64,000 nt of DNA from Tessaracoccus antarcticus (GCF_003688855.1 NZ_REFW01000002.1:434001-498000), one strand, 5' to 3'. Positions 44,602-54,228 are shown, counted from the stretch's first letter. Program-made: numbers and translations. Notes: generated from the sequence alone by a model not told the origin.

Positions 44602-45440
44602 ATCCCCGCACCCGCAAGTCTCTCGGACGTGGTGGACTCAATGCGGTCGCGGTCGTTGTGGCCGTCATCATGGCCTTCCCGGTCTACTGGATGGTCACCA
44701 CCGCTCTCAAGCCCAAGACCGACGTGTTCACCCGTGACCTGACCCTGTTTCCCACCACCCTGACGCTCAGCCACTTCAAGCGTGTGGTGGCCGATGAGTC
44801 CTTCCTGCGCTTCGCGGGCAACAGCCTGATGGTCACCCTCGTGGTGGTGGCCGTCACCATGGTGGTCGGATTCCTTGCCGCCACGGCCATGGCCCGGTTC
44901 GACTACGTCGGCCGTCGCCTCAGCATGATCCTCATCCTCGCCATCCAGATGGTGCCGCTGGAGGCGTTGCTCATCTCCATGTACGTGATGCTCGACGGCA
45001 TGGGGCTGCTGGACCGGTTGATGGGCGTCATGGTGGCCTACCTCGCGCTGGCGCTGCCCTTCACCGTCTGGACGTTGCGGGGGTTCATCTCCAACATCCC
45101 CGCAGAACTCGAGGAAGCAGCACTCATCGACGGTTGCTCGCGGGTCCAGTCCTTCCGGCTCATCCTGCTGCCGCTGATCGCGCCCGGCCTGGTGGCCGCC
45201 AGCGTCTTCGCGTTCATCCTCGCCTGGAACGAGTTCATCCTGGCCAACGTCGTCCTGTTGTCAAAGCAGAACGCCACGCTGCCGCTGTGGCTGGCCAGCT
45301 TCCAGTCCTCCTTCAAGGAGATCGACTGGAGCGGACTCATGGCGGCCTCCACACTGTTCGCGCTGCCCGTCATCGTGTTCTTCGTTGCTGTTCAGGGCCG
45401 CCTGCACGAGGGTGCAGCGGCAGGAGGTGTCAAGGGATGA
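44598..45440 (+). CDS. sugar ABC transporter permease (MalG type)
   Basis: A 280-residue CUT1 permease with about six transmembrane helices and an EAA loop ('PAELEEAALIDGCSRVQSFRLILLPL' in outline, about residues 160-185). Coupled to both neighbours by ATGA overlaps (44598-44601 and 45437-45440), so importer and hydrolase are made together. Confidence 0.9.
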   Translation: MNPRTRKSLGRGGLNAVAVVVAVIMAFPVYWMVTTALKPKTDVFTRDLTLFPTTLTLSHFKRVVADESFLRFAGNSLMVTLVVVAVTMVVGFLAATAMARFDYVGRRLSMILILAIQMVPLEALLISMYVMLDGMGLLDRLMGVMVAYLALALPFTVWTLRGFISNIPAELEEAALIDGCSRVQSFRLILLPLIAPGLVAASVFAFILAWNEFILANVVLLSKQNATLPLWLASFQSSFKEIDWSGLMAASTLFALPVIVFFVAVQGRLHEGAAAGGVKG

Positions 45441-46945
45441 ACGGGAACATGCCGGTACGCAGGCTCGCACTCGGCACCCTGCTCGTGAGTTTCGAGGGGA
45501 CCAACGGCACCGGTGTCCCGTACTGGTTGCTGGATCTGCTCGGGAACGGCGTCGCCGGTGTCACCATCTTCGGGCGCAACATCACCCCTGAGGATCCCGT
45601 CGGGAACCTCGCAGGACTTGCCAGAGGGCTTCGTCACGGCCGCCCCGACCTCCTCATCGCCATCGACGAGGAGGGCGGCGACGTCACTCGACTCGACGCG
45701 GAGACGGGTTCCATGTTTCTCGGTCAGGGCAGCCTTGGAGCCATTGATGACGTGGACGTCACTCGTCGCTCCAGTGCATCCCTGGCTGCCCGGCTGGCCA
45801 CGGCCGGGGTGAACCTCAACTTCGCACCGGTGGCCGACGTGGCCAGCAACGTCGACAGCCCCATCGTGGGCTCGCGATCGTTCTCGGCCGATCCCGTCCG
45901 TGCGTCACGGCATACCGCGGCAGCCGTCATGGGACACTTGGACAGCGGAGTCGCGCCCACCGCCAAACACTTCCCCGGCCACGGGTCCACGGCGGACGAC
46001 AGCCACCTCGTGGTGCCTGTGGTGCGCGTTGACCTCCCAACTCTGTGGTCGCGGGAACTGCAGCCCTTCCAGGCCGCCATTGCGGCCGGCGTCCCCGTGG
46101 TGATGACCGGCCACCTGCTGGTCCCAGCGCTCGACCCGGATGCACCCGCGACCCTGTCGCCCCGCATCATCGACGGACTCCTGCGCACGGAACTGGGGTT
46201 CGACGGGGTCGTCGTCACTGACGGCCTCGACATGCACGCGATCAGCAGCACGGTGGGCCGCCCCGAGGGAGTGGTCCGGGCGCTTCTGGCAGGCGTGGAT
46301 CTGATGTGCATCGGCGGGGACAGTGTGACGCCTGACGTGGTGGAGGACATCGTGTCCGCCGTGGAGGAGGCCGTCGCCAGCGGTCGCCTGGACGTGGCAC
46401 GCCTGATGCAGGCCAGGGATCGTGTGGAAGCCCTCGCGGCGCGCTTCTCCCACGACGCTTCGGTGCGGGGACTCTCGCCTGAAGAGCCCATGCTGGACAT
46501 GGCACGATCATCGCTGCGCCTGGTGGGCGATCCGTCAATGGCGGAGACATCCACTGTCGTCGAGTTGCGCAACGAGCCCTCCATCGTCGCGGGGGAGGTG
46601 GCCTTCGGCATGGGTCGGGCACTCGTGGCTCGTTCCGCCAGCACGCGAGTGGTCCACCTCCAGCGGGGCATGCCTGTGCCGGAACTGGGTCAGGGCGGCC
46701 TGGTGGTGTCGGTGCGCGACGCTCACCTGCACCCGTGGCAGGTGGAGGCGGTCGCGTCGCTGCGTCGGGACCATCCGGGTCTCGTCGTGGTGGACCACAG
46801 CGGGTCGGCGTCCGCAGAGGTGCTGGGGTCACGGGCCATCGTCGCGCAGGATGCCTCGGCCATCGCGGCCGTGGCGGCCGCGGACGTTCTCCTGCAAGGC
46901 GCTGCCGGATCCTCCGGCGGGATTTCCGGGGGCGGGCAGGTCTGA
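45437..46945 (+). CDS. nagZ: beta-N-acetylhexosaminidase, GH3 NagZ type
   Basis: A 502-residue family GH3 enzyme without a signal peptide, so cytoplasmic. The NagZ-specific loop 'AKHFPGHGSTADDSHL' carries the catalytic Asp-His dyad, and 'GFDGVVVTDGLDMHAI' holds the nucleophile Asp. It is longer than single-domain NagZ (~340 residues), with a C-terminal alpha/beta domain of ~150 residues. With the ROK regulator and importer it suggests uptake and cleavage of GlcNAc-containing oligosaccharides, either chitin or peptidoglycan fragments. The start overlaps the permease stop (ATGA). Confidence 0.88.
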   Translation: MNGNMPVRRLALGTLLVSFEGTNGTGVPYWLLDLLGNGVAGVTIFGRNITPEDPVGNLAGLARGLRHGRPDLLIAIDEEGGDVTRLDAETGSMFLGQGSLGAIDDVDVTRRSSASLAARLATAGVNLNFAPVADVASNVDSPIVGSRSFSADPVRASRHTAAAVMGHLDSGVAPTAKHFPGHGSTADDSHLVVPVVRVDLPTLWSRELQPFQAAIAAGVPVVMTGHLLVPALDPDAPATLSPRIIDGLLRTELGFDGVVVTDGLDMHAISSTVGRPEGVVRALLAGVDLMCIGGDSVTPDVVEDIVSAVEEAVASGRLDVARLMQARDRVEALAARFSHDASVRGLSPEEPMLDMARSSLRLVGDPSMAETSTVVELRNEPSIVAGEVAFGMGRALVARSASTRVVHLQRGMPVPELGQGGLVVSVRDAHLHPWQVEAVASLRRDHPGLVVVDHSGSASAEVLGSRAIVAQDASAIAAVAAADVLLQGAAGSSGGISGGGQV

Positions 46946-47003
46946 TCCGTGCGGTGGCGGCGCACTACTGTGGAGGCTCCGCCACCTCGTCGAAAGGCCC
47001 GCG

Positions 47004-47303
47004 ATGCTCGCCATCTCACGCTTCCAGAACGTGTGGCTCACCTTCAGGGCCGATGCGGAAGGTGTTGCGGACTTCTGGCGCCAGCGACCGGGATGTCTGG
47101 GCGTCGACGTGGTCCGCAACCTCGACGACCAGGATCTCTGGGCCATCGTCAGCCGGTGGGAGAACGTGGGCGCCTACCGGCGCTCGTTCAACGGCTTCGA
47201 CGCCAAGATGATCCTGACCCCCGTACTGGGCCGAGCAGTGGACGAGCCATCGGCCTACCTTCCACCCGACGAGCTCGGCGAGAACGTACCCCGCCGCGCC
47301 TGA
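47004..47303 (+). CDS. antibiotic biosynthesis monooxygenase (ABM)-domain protein
   Basis: A 99-residue dimeric ferredoxin-like (ABM) domain protein: 'ISRFQNV', 'FWRQRPGCLGVDVVRN', 'DLWAIVSRWENVGAYRRSF'. Members include heme-degrading and quinol monooxygenases and orphan proteins; no heme-ligand His can be assigned here. An AAAGG ribosome-binding site precedes the ATG at 47004. The longer upstream open frame runs antiparallel-like through nagZ and is not used. Confidence 0.75.
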   Translation: MLAISRFQNVWLTFRADAEGVADFWRQRPGCLGVDVVRNLDDQDLWAIVSRWENVGAYRRSFNGFDAKMILTPVLGRAVDEPSAYLPPDELGENVPRRA

Positions 47304-47454
47304 CACAGCGGACCAACGTCTGAGGGCCCAGCCGTGATGGCGGTGGAGACTCGGCGACGTGCCGAGATCTCGTCCTCAAGACGGGGATGTCCTGACGTCT
47401 CCGCGCTGCGCCACTACGGGGTGTGGTCCGCCACGATTCCTTGACCGCCCACGC

Positions 47455-49497
47455 TCACTCCAGGCCGATGCGCGCCAGCAGGTGCTTGACGTCGGGTGCG
47501 GCGCCGCGGAACTCCTCGTAGGCCTCCATGACGGGCACGGATCCACCGACGGCGAGCAGCCCCCGTCGGAACTTCTCTCCCACTTCGCGGTCAAGTCCAC
47601 CGTTGTCCTTGAACCAGGCGACGGTGTCGGCGTCCATGACCTCAGACCACAGGTAGGAGTAGTAGCTCGCCGCGTACCCGCTCGCGAAGATGTGCGCGAA
47701 GTACGTGGTGCGGTACCGGGGCATCACAAGGGGGAACCAGACGCCCCAGGCCTGCAGTGCGGAGACCTCGAAGGCCTCCACCTCGTCGACCGATGTGGGC
47801 AGTTCGTCGGCAGCGGTGGTGTGCCAGGTCTGGTCCAGCATCATGGCGGAGGTGGTCTCGAACGTGTTGCGCCCGATTCCTTGGCGACGGTTGGCCACCA
47901 ACGCCTCCCGCAGAGAGGCAGGCATGGGTTCACCTGTGGCGTGGTGGACGGCGTAGTCCGCCAGGAGTTCCGGGTCCCAGGCCCAGATCTCGTTGACCTG
48001 CGACGGGTACTCCACGAAGTCCTGGGGTGTCGCCGTGCCCGAGCGTGAGGGGAACCGGACGTCGGAGAGCAGGCCGTGCAGGTCGTGCCCGAACTCGTGG
48101 AAGAGCGTGATGACGTTGTCCCACGTCAGCAGCGAGGGTGCACCCGGTGCGGGCTTGGGGAAGTTGCACGTGTTGGTCACCACCGGGGCGTCATCGAGCA
48201 GGTGCGACTGCTCCACGATGCTCGTCATCCACGCGCCACCCTGCTTGGTGGGGCGGGTGAACGGGTCGATGACCACCGCGCCGAGCGTGTCACCCGACTC
48301 CTCCCTGACCTCGAACACGCGCGCGTCAGCTGTGTAGCCCACGAGCTCCGGGCGCTCGTGGAAGGTGATGCCGTACAGCTTCGTGGCGGCCGCGAAGACG
48401 CCGTGGACCAGCACCCGCTCGAACTCCAGGTACGGCTTCAAGACCTCCGCGTCGATGGCTTTCTCCGCCGCCGCCTGTGCTGCGTAGTAGTCCCAGTCCC
48501 ACGCCTCGAAGGTCCCCCCCGGATTGTCCGCGAGGAATCGTGCCTCCAGATCAGCGGCCTCCCGGCGCGTGATCTCCAGTACGCCGGGCGCGACGCGGGT
48601 CAGCATGGCCGTCACGTTCTCGGTGGTCTTGGCGCAGCCGTCGTCGGCCACGTAGGCGGCGTGGTGCTCGAAACCGAGAAGTCGGGCACGCTCGTTTCGC
48701 AGGTGGAGTGTGTCCAGCACCAGCTGGCGGGTGTCGTGTTCCCCACCGAGACCCCGGCTGATCGACGCTTTGTAGACCCGCTCGCGAAGTGTGCGGTTGC
48801 GCAGGCTCGGCAGCACCGGCTGGCCGGTGGTGTTCACGAGGGTGATGAGCCAGCCCTCCTGGCCGGCATCGGTGGCCAGGCCACGGGCGGCGGAGCGGTC
48901 GTCCTCGGACAGGCCGTCCAGTTCGGCGGGATCGGTCACGAGGACGGAGCCCGCGTTGCGACCGGCGACGATCCGCTGCTCGAACTCGGTGGACAGCCGC
49001 GCCAGTTCGGCGTTGATCTCGCGCAGTCGGGACTTGTCCTCCTCCGGCAGCTGAATGCCTCCGCGCTTGAACTCCCGGAGGCGTTCGTGCAGCAGGTGGG
49101 CTTCCTGGTCGTCGAAGTCGACCTCGCCCTGGGCGTGGCGCGTCGCCAGCGCGCGCAGCCGGTCAAAGAGGGCGGTGTTGAGAAGGATGGCGTCTGAGTG
49201 ATGTGCCAGCTTCGGCATGAACTCGGCCATGATGGCGTCCCGCTCCGGGTTGGTGTCCGCGGACTTCGCCACCCAGAACGCGTTCAGTGCACGGCTCAGA
49301 GTCGCCCCGCTGCGCTCCCAGGCCTCGAGGGTGTTCGCCACTGTGGCGGGCTCGGTGCTGGACGCAATCTCGTCGAGCTCCGTCACCTGCTCCTCCATTC
49401 CCGCGTCCAGTGCCTCGCGGACGTCTGCGTCGGTGATGGTGGCGTAGTCGGGGAGTTGGAACGGCAGCGTGGACGGTTGCAGCAGCGGGTTGGTCAT
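47455..49497 (-). CDS. M3-family metallopeptidase (peptidyl-dipeptidase Dcp/oligopeptidase A type)
   Basis: A 680-residue cytosolic zinc peptidase. The active site 'LFHEFGHDLHGLLSDV' (HExxH-like HEFGH, about residue 475) is followed by the Glu ligand region 'DFVEYPSQVNE'. The overall length and the C-terminal 'YAASYYSYLWSEVMDAD' and 'GGSVPVMEAYEEFRG' match Dcp/OpdA. It degrades short peptides. The ATG at 49497 is preferred over the in-frame ATG at 49593 because TTTGAT lies 6 nt upstream (leaderless) and the family begins 'NPLL'. Confidence 0.92.
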   Translation of the reverse strand: MTNPLLQPSTLPFQLPDYATITDADVREALDAGMEEQVTELDEIASSTEPATVANTLEAWERSGATLSRALNAFWVAKSADTNPERDAIMAEFMPKLAHHSDAILLNTALFDRLRALATRHAQGEVDFDDQEAHLLHERLREFKRGGIQLPEEDKSRLREINAELARLSTEFEQRIVAGRNAGSVLVTDPAELDGLSEDDRSAARGLATDAGQEGWLITLVNTTGQPVLPSLRNRTLRERVYKASISRGLGGEHDTRQLVLDTLHLRNERARLLGFEHHAAYVADDGCAKTTENVTAMLTRVAPGVLEITRREAADLEARFLADNPGGTFEAWDWDYYAAQAAAEKAIDAEVLKPYLEFERVLVHGVFAAATKLYGITFHERPELVGYTADARVFEVREESGDTLGAVVIDPFTRPTKQGGAWMTSIVEQSHLLDDAPVVTNTCNFPKPAPGAPSLLTWDNVITLFHEFGHDLHGLLSDVRFPSRSGTATPQDFVEYPSQVNEIWAWDPELLADYAVHHATGEPMPASLREALVANRRQGIGRNTFETTSAMMLDQTWHTTAADELPTSVDEVEAFEVSALQAWGVWFPLVMPRYRTTYFAHIFASGYAASYYSYLWSEVMDADTVAWFKDNGGLDREVGEKFRRGLLAVGGSVPVMEAYEEFRGAAPDVKHLLARIGLE

Positions 49498-49568
49498 GCA
49501 TCCATCAAAGCGCACCTGGCGGCCATTTCCAGTCCCGCCGCATGATCCGGGCGCGTTACCGTGGGTGC

Positions 49569-50006
49569 ATGGCCAAGGAACGATCGATGTCAAAGCTGGT
49601 GGTCATCGTGGCCCTCTTCGTCGCGATCATCGCGATACTGGCGCGCGGTACGAGCCTGTGGTGGGTGGCTGCGCTCACGGTGGTGGGCGCCGGCCTTGTG
49701 GCCTTCACCTTCCGCCGGGGCCGGCACACCCCATGGGCGACCGCGCGCGGGCACGTCGCGTCCGGGCACGCGGTGGTGTTCTGGAAGCCGGGCTGTGTGT
49801 TCTGCGAACGACTCCTCCTCGCGATGGGCAAGGACGATCGCATCACATGGGTGAACGTGTGGGCTGACAAGGATGCCAACGCCGAGGTGCGACGACTCAA
49901 CGGTGGCGACGAGTTGACGCCCACAGCCCTGGTGGGTGAGCGGGTACTGCGGAACCCGTCGGCCCAGGACATGATCGAGTACCTGAGCGCGGGTCAGCGC
50001 CCGTAG
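49569..50006 (+). CDS. membrane-anchored mycoredoxin/glutaredoxin-like protein
   Basis: A 145-residue protein with two N-terminal transmembrane helices (about 8-22 and 26-42) and a C-terminal glutaredoxin domain: redox motif 'KPGCVFCERL' (about residue 75) and a cis-Pro segment 'LTPTALVG'. Actinobacterial mycoredoxins reduce mycothiol mixed disulfides; membrane anchoring suggests action on envelope or respiratory proteins. Leaderless by position (TACCGT 49557-49562, ATG 6 nt on). Its 3' end overlaps the convergent SRPBCC gene by 13 nt. Confidence 0.85.
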   Translation: MAKERSMSKLVVIVALFVAIIAILARGTSLWWVAALTVVGAGLVAFTFRRGRHTPWATARGHVASGHAVVFWKPGCVFCERLLLAMGKDDRITWVNVWADKDANAEVRRLNGGDELTPTALVGERVLRNPSAQDMIEYLSAGQRP

Positions 50007-50509
50007 TACTCCAGCAGGTCACGGAAATGCTGGTCCTCGTCCACCTGGCTGGGCACGTCCCCACGAAGGAGTTCCCCGAGGCGGTCCAGGTGCCAGTGCC
50101 AGCCCGCCGCGAACTCGGGGTTGGCCGGATCGGGTGACAAGTGCTCGAAAACCAGAGTGGTCCCGGCGTCGCTGGCCTGACGGAGTTCGAAGCGAACGCG
50201 CCACACGTCGACTCCCTGGCCCCACCGATACTCGAGAATGCGTGGCTCCTCCCAGGCGATGACGCGGCCCTCCGACGACTCGGTCTCCCCTGAGCCGAAA
50301 TGGACACTGCCACCGACGCGGGGCTCGAGGTTCCCCGCGAATGCCCACTGACCCATGAGGTCGCGCTCTGTGATGGCGGCCCAGACGGTGTCCGGCATCG
50401 ACGGGAGGATCCGTGCGAAGCGGAGCGATCGGTGGCCGTCATTCTCGACGACCGCACCGGGGGATGCGCCTCCCGGGGTGGTGCGCGTCGGGTCGGGTTG
50501 GTCGGCCAT
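49994..50509 (-). CDS. SRPBCC/AHSA1-domain protein
   Basis: A 171-residue START-like (Aha1-C/SRPBCC) protein: 'ILPSMPDTVWAAITERDLMGQWAF', 'VGGSVHFGSGE', 'WEEPRILEYRWG' and 'TTLVFEHL' are typical. It binds a hydrophobic ligand in a helix-grip pocket; the ligand is unknown. The N-terminal ~20 residues look disordered. An AAAGGG ribosome-binding site precedes the ATG. The gene converges on the mycoredoxin-like gene with overlapping ends. Confidence 0.85.
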   Translation of the reverse strand: MADQPDPTRTTPGGASPGAVVENDGHRSLRFARILPSMPDTVWAAITERDLMGQWAFAGNLEPRVGGSVHFGSGETESSEGRVIAWEEPRILEYRWGQGVDVWRVRFELRQASDAGTTLVFEHLSPDPANPEFAAGWHWHLDRLGELLRGDVPSQVDEDQHFRDLLEYYGR

Positions 50510-50678
50510 GTGGGTGCCCTTTCAGTCGGGGTGTCCCGGGAATGGGAAAGGTGTGGCGTCCATTCTGGCCGGTCCGCGCGCGTCCCGTGTGGGATCGGGC
50601 CATCAGGGTCCCGGGGACGCAACGTGGGGTTTCCGGGGCACCGCCCTAGAATGGGGAGTCGATTTCCCCAGGAGGACC

Positions 50679-51830
50679 ATGACCCCGCCCAAGCCTCTGC
50701 ACCTGCACGCCCCCAGCCGTCCCGACGCCGTGGTGGTGGACCTGCCCGTGGTGCTCGCGCCCATGGCTGGCGTGACGAACGCGGCGTACCGGCAGCTGTG
50801 CCGGGAGCAGGGTGCCGGGCTCTACGTCTGCGAGATGATTACGTCCCGCGGGCTGGTGATGGGTGACAACAAAACCCAGGACATGCTGCAGTTCGACCCG
50901 GGCGAGACCACCCGGTCCGTGCAGCTCTACGGTGTGGACGCCGACGCCATGGCCGACGCCGCTCGCATCCTGTGCCGCGACCACATGGTGGGCCACATCG
51001 ACCTGAACTTCGGCTGCCCCGTCCCCAAGGTCACGCGCAAGGGTGGAGGCGGCGTGCTGCCGTACAAGCGCGACCGACTCCGTGCCATCGTCCGGGAGAC
51101 GGTGCGGGCAGCCGACGAATTCGGCGTCCCCGTCACCATCAAGACCCGCATCGGCATCGACAAGGACCACCACACCTTCCTCGACGCCGGCCGCATCGCC
51201 CAGGAGGAGGGCGCCGCCGCCATCGCCCTCCACGGGCGCACCGTCCAGCAGGCCTACTCGGGGGAGGCCGAATGGGAGCGGATCGCCGAACTCAAGCAGG
51301 CCGTCGACATCCCCGTGCTCGGCAACGGCGACATCTGGGAGGCCGAGGATGCGCTGCGCATGATGGAGGAAACCGGCTGCGACGGCGTCGTCATCGGCCG
51401 CGGTTGTCTCGGCCGTCCATGGCTGTTCGGTGACCTGGCCGCAGCCTTCGCCGGAAAGGACAACCGTGGGCGCCCCAGCCTCGGCGAGGTGGGCGCCATG
51501 CTCACCCGTCACGCAGAGTTGCTGACCGGGATCATGGGGGAGCGCCACGGCCTCACTGACCTGCGCAAACACATGGCCTGGTACTTCAAGGGCTATCCGG
51601 TGGGGGAGTTGCGTCGACAGTTCGCCATGGTGTCGTCGTTGGAGGAGCTGCGCGGGCTGGTGGCCCAGCTCGACGATTCCGCACCGTTCCCGGAGGCGGA
51701 GCTCGGCACCCCGCGCGGCCGCCAGGGCAGCCCCCGCGGCAAAGTCGTGGTGCCGCATGGCTGGTACGACGACACCTCCGGCAGCACCCTCGACCTCGCG
51801 GAGGCGGAACTCGGGATCAGCGGCGGCTGA
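50679..51830 (+). CDS. dusB: tRNA-dihydrouridine synthase B
   Basis: A 383-residue FMN enzyme that reduces uridines in the tRNA D-loop. The TIM barrel starts 'LPVVLAPMAGVTNAAYR'; the catalytic Cys is in 'DLNFGCPVPKVTRKGGG', with 'TIKTRIGID' and 'IALHGRTVQQAYSGEAEW' following. The C-terminal ~60 residues are the helical tRNA-binding domain plus a basic tail. A GGAGG ribosome-binding site lies 4 nt before the ATG at 50679. Confidence 0.95.
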   Translation: MTPPKPLHLHAPSRPDAVVVDLPVVLAPMAGVTNAAYRQLCREQGAGLYVCEMITSRGLVMGDNKTQDMLQFDPGETTRSVQLYGVDADAMADAARILCRDHMVGHIDLNFGCPVPKVTRKGGGGVLPYKRDRLRAIVRETVRAADEFGVPVTIKTRIGIDKDHHTFLDAGRIAQEEGAAAIALHGRTVQQAYSGEAEWERIAELKQAVDIPVLGNGDIWEAEDALRMMEETGCDGVVIGRGCLGRPWLFGDLAAAFAGKDNRGRPSLGEVGAMLTRHAELLTGIMGERHGLTDLRKHMAWYFKGYPVGELRRQFAMVSSLEELRGLVAQLDDSAPFPEAELGTPRGRQGSPRGKVVVPHGWYDDTSGSTLDLAEAELGISGG

Positions 51831-51839
51831 CCGCGCCGG

Positions 51840-53126
51840 TCACCGCTCTGCGGGCGGCAGCCATTGCGTCAACGGTTCACCGACGTAGAGCTGCCGGGGC
51901 CGGTGGATGCGCTGCGCGGCGTTGTCGTGGATTTCCTTCCAGTGGGCGATCCACCCCGGCGTCCGGCCGATGGCGAACATCACCGTGAACATGTCGGTGG
52001 GGATGCCGATGGCCCGCAGGATGATGCCTGAATAGAAGTCGACGTTGGGGTACAGACGGCGCTCCCGGAAGTAGTCGTCGGCCAGGGCCGCCTCCTCCAC
52101 CTGACGGGCGATGTCAAGCAGCGGGTCCGTGACGTTCAATGACTCCAGCAGGCTGTGGGCCGCCTCCTTGAGAATCTGTGCGCGTGGGTCAAAACTGCGG
52201 TAGATCCGGTGCCCGAACCCCATGAGCCGTACCCCCGAGGAGCGGTCCTTGGCCTGGTCGATGTAGCGGCTCACAGGAATCTTCTCCTGGTGGATCCGCG
52301 AGAGCATCTCCACCACGGCCATGTTGGCGCCGCCGTGTCGGGGACCCCACAGGGCATTCACTCCGGCCGACACCGAAGCGAACAGGTTTGCTCCGCCCGA
52401 TGCCACCATCCGGACGGTGGAGGTGGAGCAGTTCTGCTCGTGATCGGCGTGCAGGACGAGGAACATGTTGAGGGCGTGCGCCACCTCGGGGGTGGGTTCG
52501 TAGTCCCTGTAGGGCACTGAGAACATCATGTGCAGAAAGTTCTCGGCGTAGGGCATGTCGTAGCGGGGGTACGCGATGGGCTGCCCGATGTGCGACTTGT
52601 ACGAGGCGGCGGCGATGGTCCGGGTCTTGGCCAGAAGTGCCGCAGCTGCCCGGCGGAACCCGCTGGCGTCGGTGATGTGGATCTCCGGCAGGTCGTAGGC
52701 CTGCAGCGCGTTGATCATGGCGGAGAGGATGGCCATGGGGTGGGCGTCGGCCGGGAAGCCGTCGAAGTGTTTGCGCATGTCCCTGTGCAGGGCGGAGTTC
52801 TCCGTCAGGAGTTGGCGGAACTCGTCGCGCGCCTCCGGATCCGGCAGCTCACCGAAAATCAGGAGTTCTGCGGTCTCGATGAACGAGGATCTGGCAGCCA
52901 GGTCCTCGATGGGGACGCCCCTGTACCGGAGGATGCCCTTCTCGCCGTCGATGAAAGTGATGGCCGACGCACACGATCCGGTGTTGCCGTAGCCGTCGTC
53001 CAGGGTGATGAGCCCCGTCGAGGAGCGGAGCGACGAGATGTCGATGGCCCGTTCCCCGGCCGTTCCGGTGATGATGGGCAACTCGACGCTGCGTCCATCC
53101 ACCTGCAGGATTGCGGTCTCGGCCAT
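51840..53126 (-). CDS. gltA: citrate synthase
   Basis: A 428-residue type II (hexameric-type) citrate synthase, entry enzyme of the TCA cycle. Active-site regions: 'LHADHEQNCSTSTVRMVASG' (His), 'GPRHGGANMAVVEML' (His), 'GFGHRIYRSFDPRA' (His/Arg) and 'NVDFYSGIILRAIG' (Asp). GGAGG precedes the ATG, so this gene has a leader, unlike many neighbours. It converges on dusB with only 9 nt between the stops. Confidence 0.97.
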   Translation of the reverse strand: MAETAILQVDGRSVELPIITGTAGERAIDISSLRSSTGLITLDDGYGNTGSCASAITFIDGEKGILRYRGVPIEDLAARSSFIETAELLIFGELPDPEARDEFRQLLTENSALHRDMRKHFDGFPADAHPMAILSAMINALQAYDLPEIHITDASGFRRAAAALLAKTRTIAAASYKSHIGQPIAYPRYDMPYAENFLHMMFSVPYRDYEPTPEVAHALNMFLVLHADHEQNCSTSTVRMVASGGANLFASVSAGVNALWGPRHGGANMAVVEMLSRIHQEKIPVSRYIDQAKDRSSGVRLMGFGHRIYRSFDPRAQILKEAAHSLLESLNVTDPLLDIARQVEEAALADDYFRERRLYPNVDFYSGIILRAIGIPTDMFTVMFAIGRTPGWIAHWKEIHDNAAQRIHRPRQLYVGEPLTQWLPPAER

Positions 53127-53240
53127 GTGGTCCTCCGTGGTCGTCTGCGGCTCCTGTCACCGTAGACCCCGCCTGGATGGACCGGCTCCCGGGGGTGAGG
53201 AACAAGGCATTGCCCCTTGTCAGCACCACTGGGTGCCGAA

Positions 53241-53774
53241 TCAGGAGTGGCCTGGTCGCGCTGAGCGCAGGTCCCGCACGAGTTGTGGTGTCCGCCACTG
53301 CCCAACGGTCGCGAACCACCTATGCATCGGGTAGGACAGCCGCTTCTGGAAGTAGTTGACGTACTCGACGACTCCCACGAACCACACGGCAAAAACCAGC
53401 AGTGCCGTCGCGTTGTCGGCGGGCCACCACCACAGGACGCCTGCGAGCCCGGCGGCCAGCAGAGCGACGTTGACGACCCGGAGAACGCTGTAGACGGTGG
53501 CAGTGGTGCGTGGCATCGGCGAGTCACCCACCCATTCTCGCGCCAGGAGCCAGTAACACCCACCCTGGACAAGGATGGCGATCAGTGGTGTCAGCGCCCA
53601 CCACAGGGCCACCGTCGCTGCGCGGTCGGTGAATCGGGGCGTGACCAGAAATGACGCAACGAATCCGAACACTGCCGCGGCAGCGAGTTCACCCAGCCCG
53701 AGGCTCAAATACTGCTCCCTGCGCCTCGCCCGCTTGGTCACCGCGGCGTCGTCGGCGGGTTCGGGTTCCTTCAT
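53241..53774 (-). CDS. hypothetical membrane protein
   Basis: A 177-residue protein with about four or five transmembrane helices: a charged N-terminal segment (~25 residues), helices around 27-48, 55-78, 95-113, 117-140, and a cytoplasmic C terminus with 'YFQKRLSYPMHRWF'. I do not recognise the family. The ATG at 53774 has TAGCCT 7 nt upstream (leaderless pattern). Confidence 0.6.
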   Translation of the reverse strand: MKEPEPADDAAVTKRARRREQYLSLGLGELAAAAVFGFVASFLVTPRFTDRAATVALWWALTPLIAILVQGGCYWLLAREWVGDSPMPRTTATVYSVLRVVNVALLAAGLAGVLWWWPADNATALLVFAVWFVGVVEYVNYFQKRLSYPMHRWFATVGQWRTPQLVRDLRSARPGHS

Positions 53775-53874
53775 TGCTCAGAGGCTACAGATTGGCGCAC
53801 CCCAACTCGGTGCGTGGAGGGGAATTCGGGGTAGTTTTTCAGGTGTCCCTCACGTGCAGTCAGGAGCATCAACC

Positions 53875-54228
53875 ATGCGCAGTACACGAATCATGGCCGA
53901 CCTTTCGGTGGACGACATCGAAGTGGCGAAGGGGTTCTACACCGATTTCCTCGGCTTGAGCACTGAGGAGTTCAACCTGGGGTGGGTGGCGCGATTCACG
54001 TCACCCGACGGCGAGGCGTTGGTCCAGTTGGTCACCCGGGACGCCACCGCGCCGGAGGACCCTGTCATTTCCATCCACACCCCGGACGTCGAGGCGGCGT
54101 ACCGGGAGGCACAGGAGATGGGCTACGAGATCGTGGTGCCGCTGCGGACCGAGGAGTGGGGTGTCCACCGCTTCTTCGTCCGGGCGCCGGACGGCAACGT
54201 CATCAACATCGTCGGCCATCCGCACTGA
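53875..54228 (+). CDS. VOC/glyoxalase-family protein
   Basis: A 117-residue VOC protein: 'MADLSVDDIEVAKGFYTDFLGL' in outline, 'DPVISIHTPDVEAAYREAQEMG' in outline, and the end 'RFFVRAPDGNVINIVGH'. The substrate is unknown. The ATG at 53875 has a CAGGAG site upstream. It stands alone between divergent and convergent small genes and is not closely similar to the VOC protein at 2620. Confidence 0.82.
   Translation: MRSTRIMADLSVDDIEVAKGFYTDFLGLSTEEFNLGWVARFTSPDGEALVQLVTRDATAPEDPVISIHTPDVEAAYREAQEMGYEIVVPLRTEEWGVHRFFVRAPDGNVINIVGHPH

Noticed and set aside
47304-47454. Gap between the ABM protein and M3 peptidase examined for an RNA gene
   Set aside because: No cloverleaf, strong hairpin or promoter pair that I can support.
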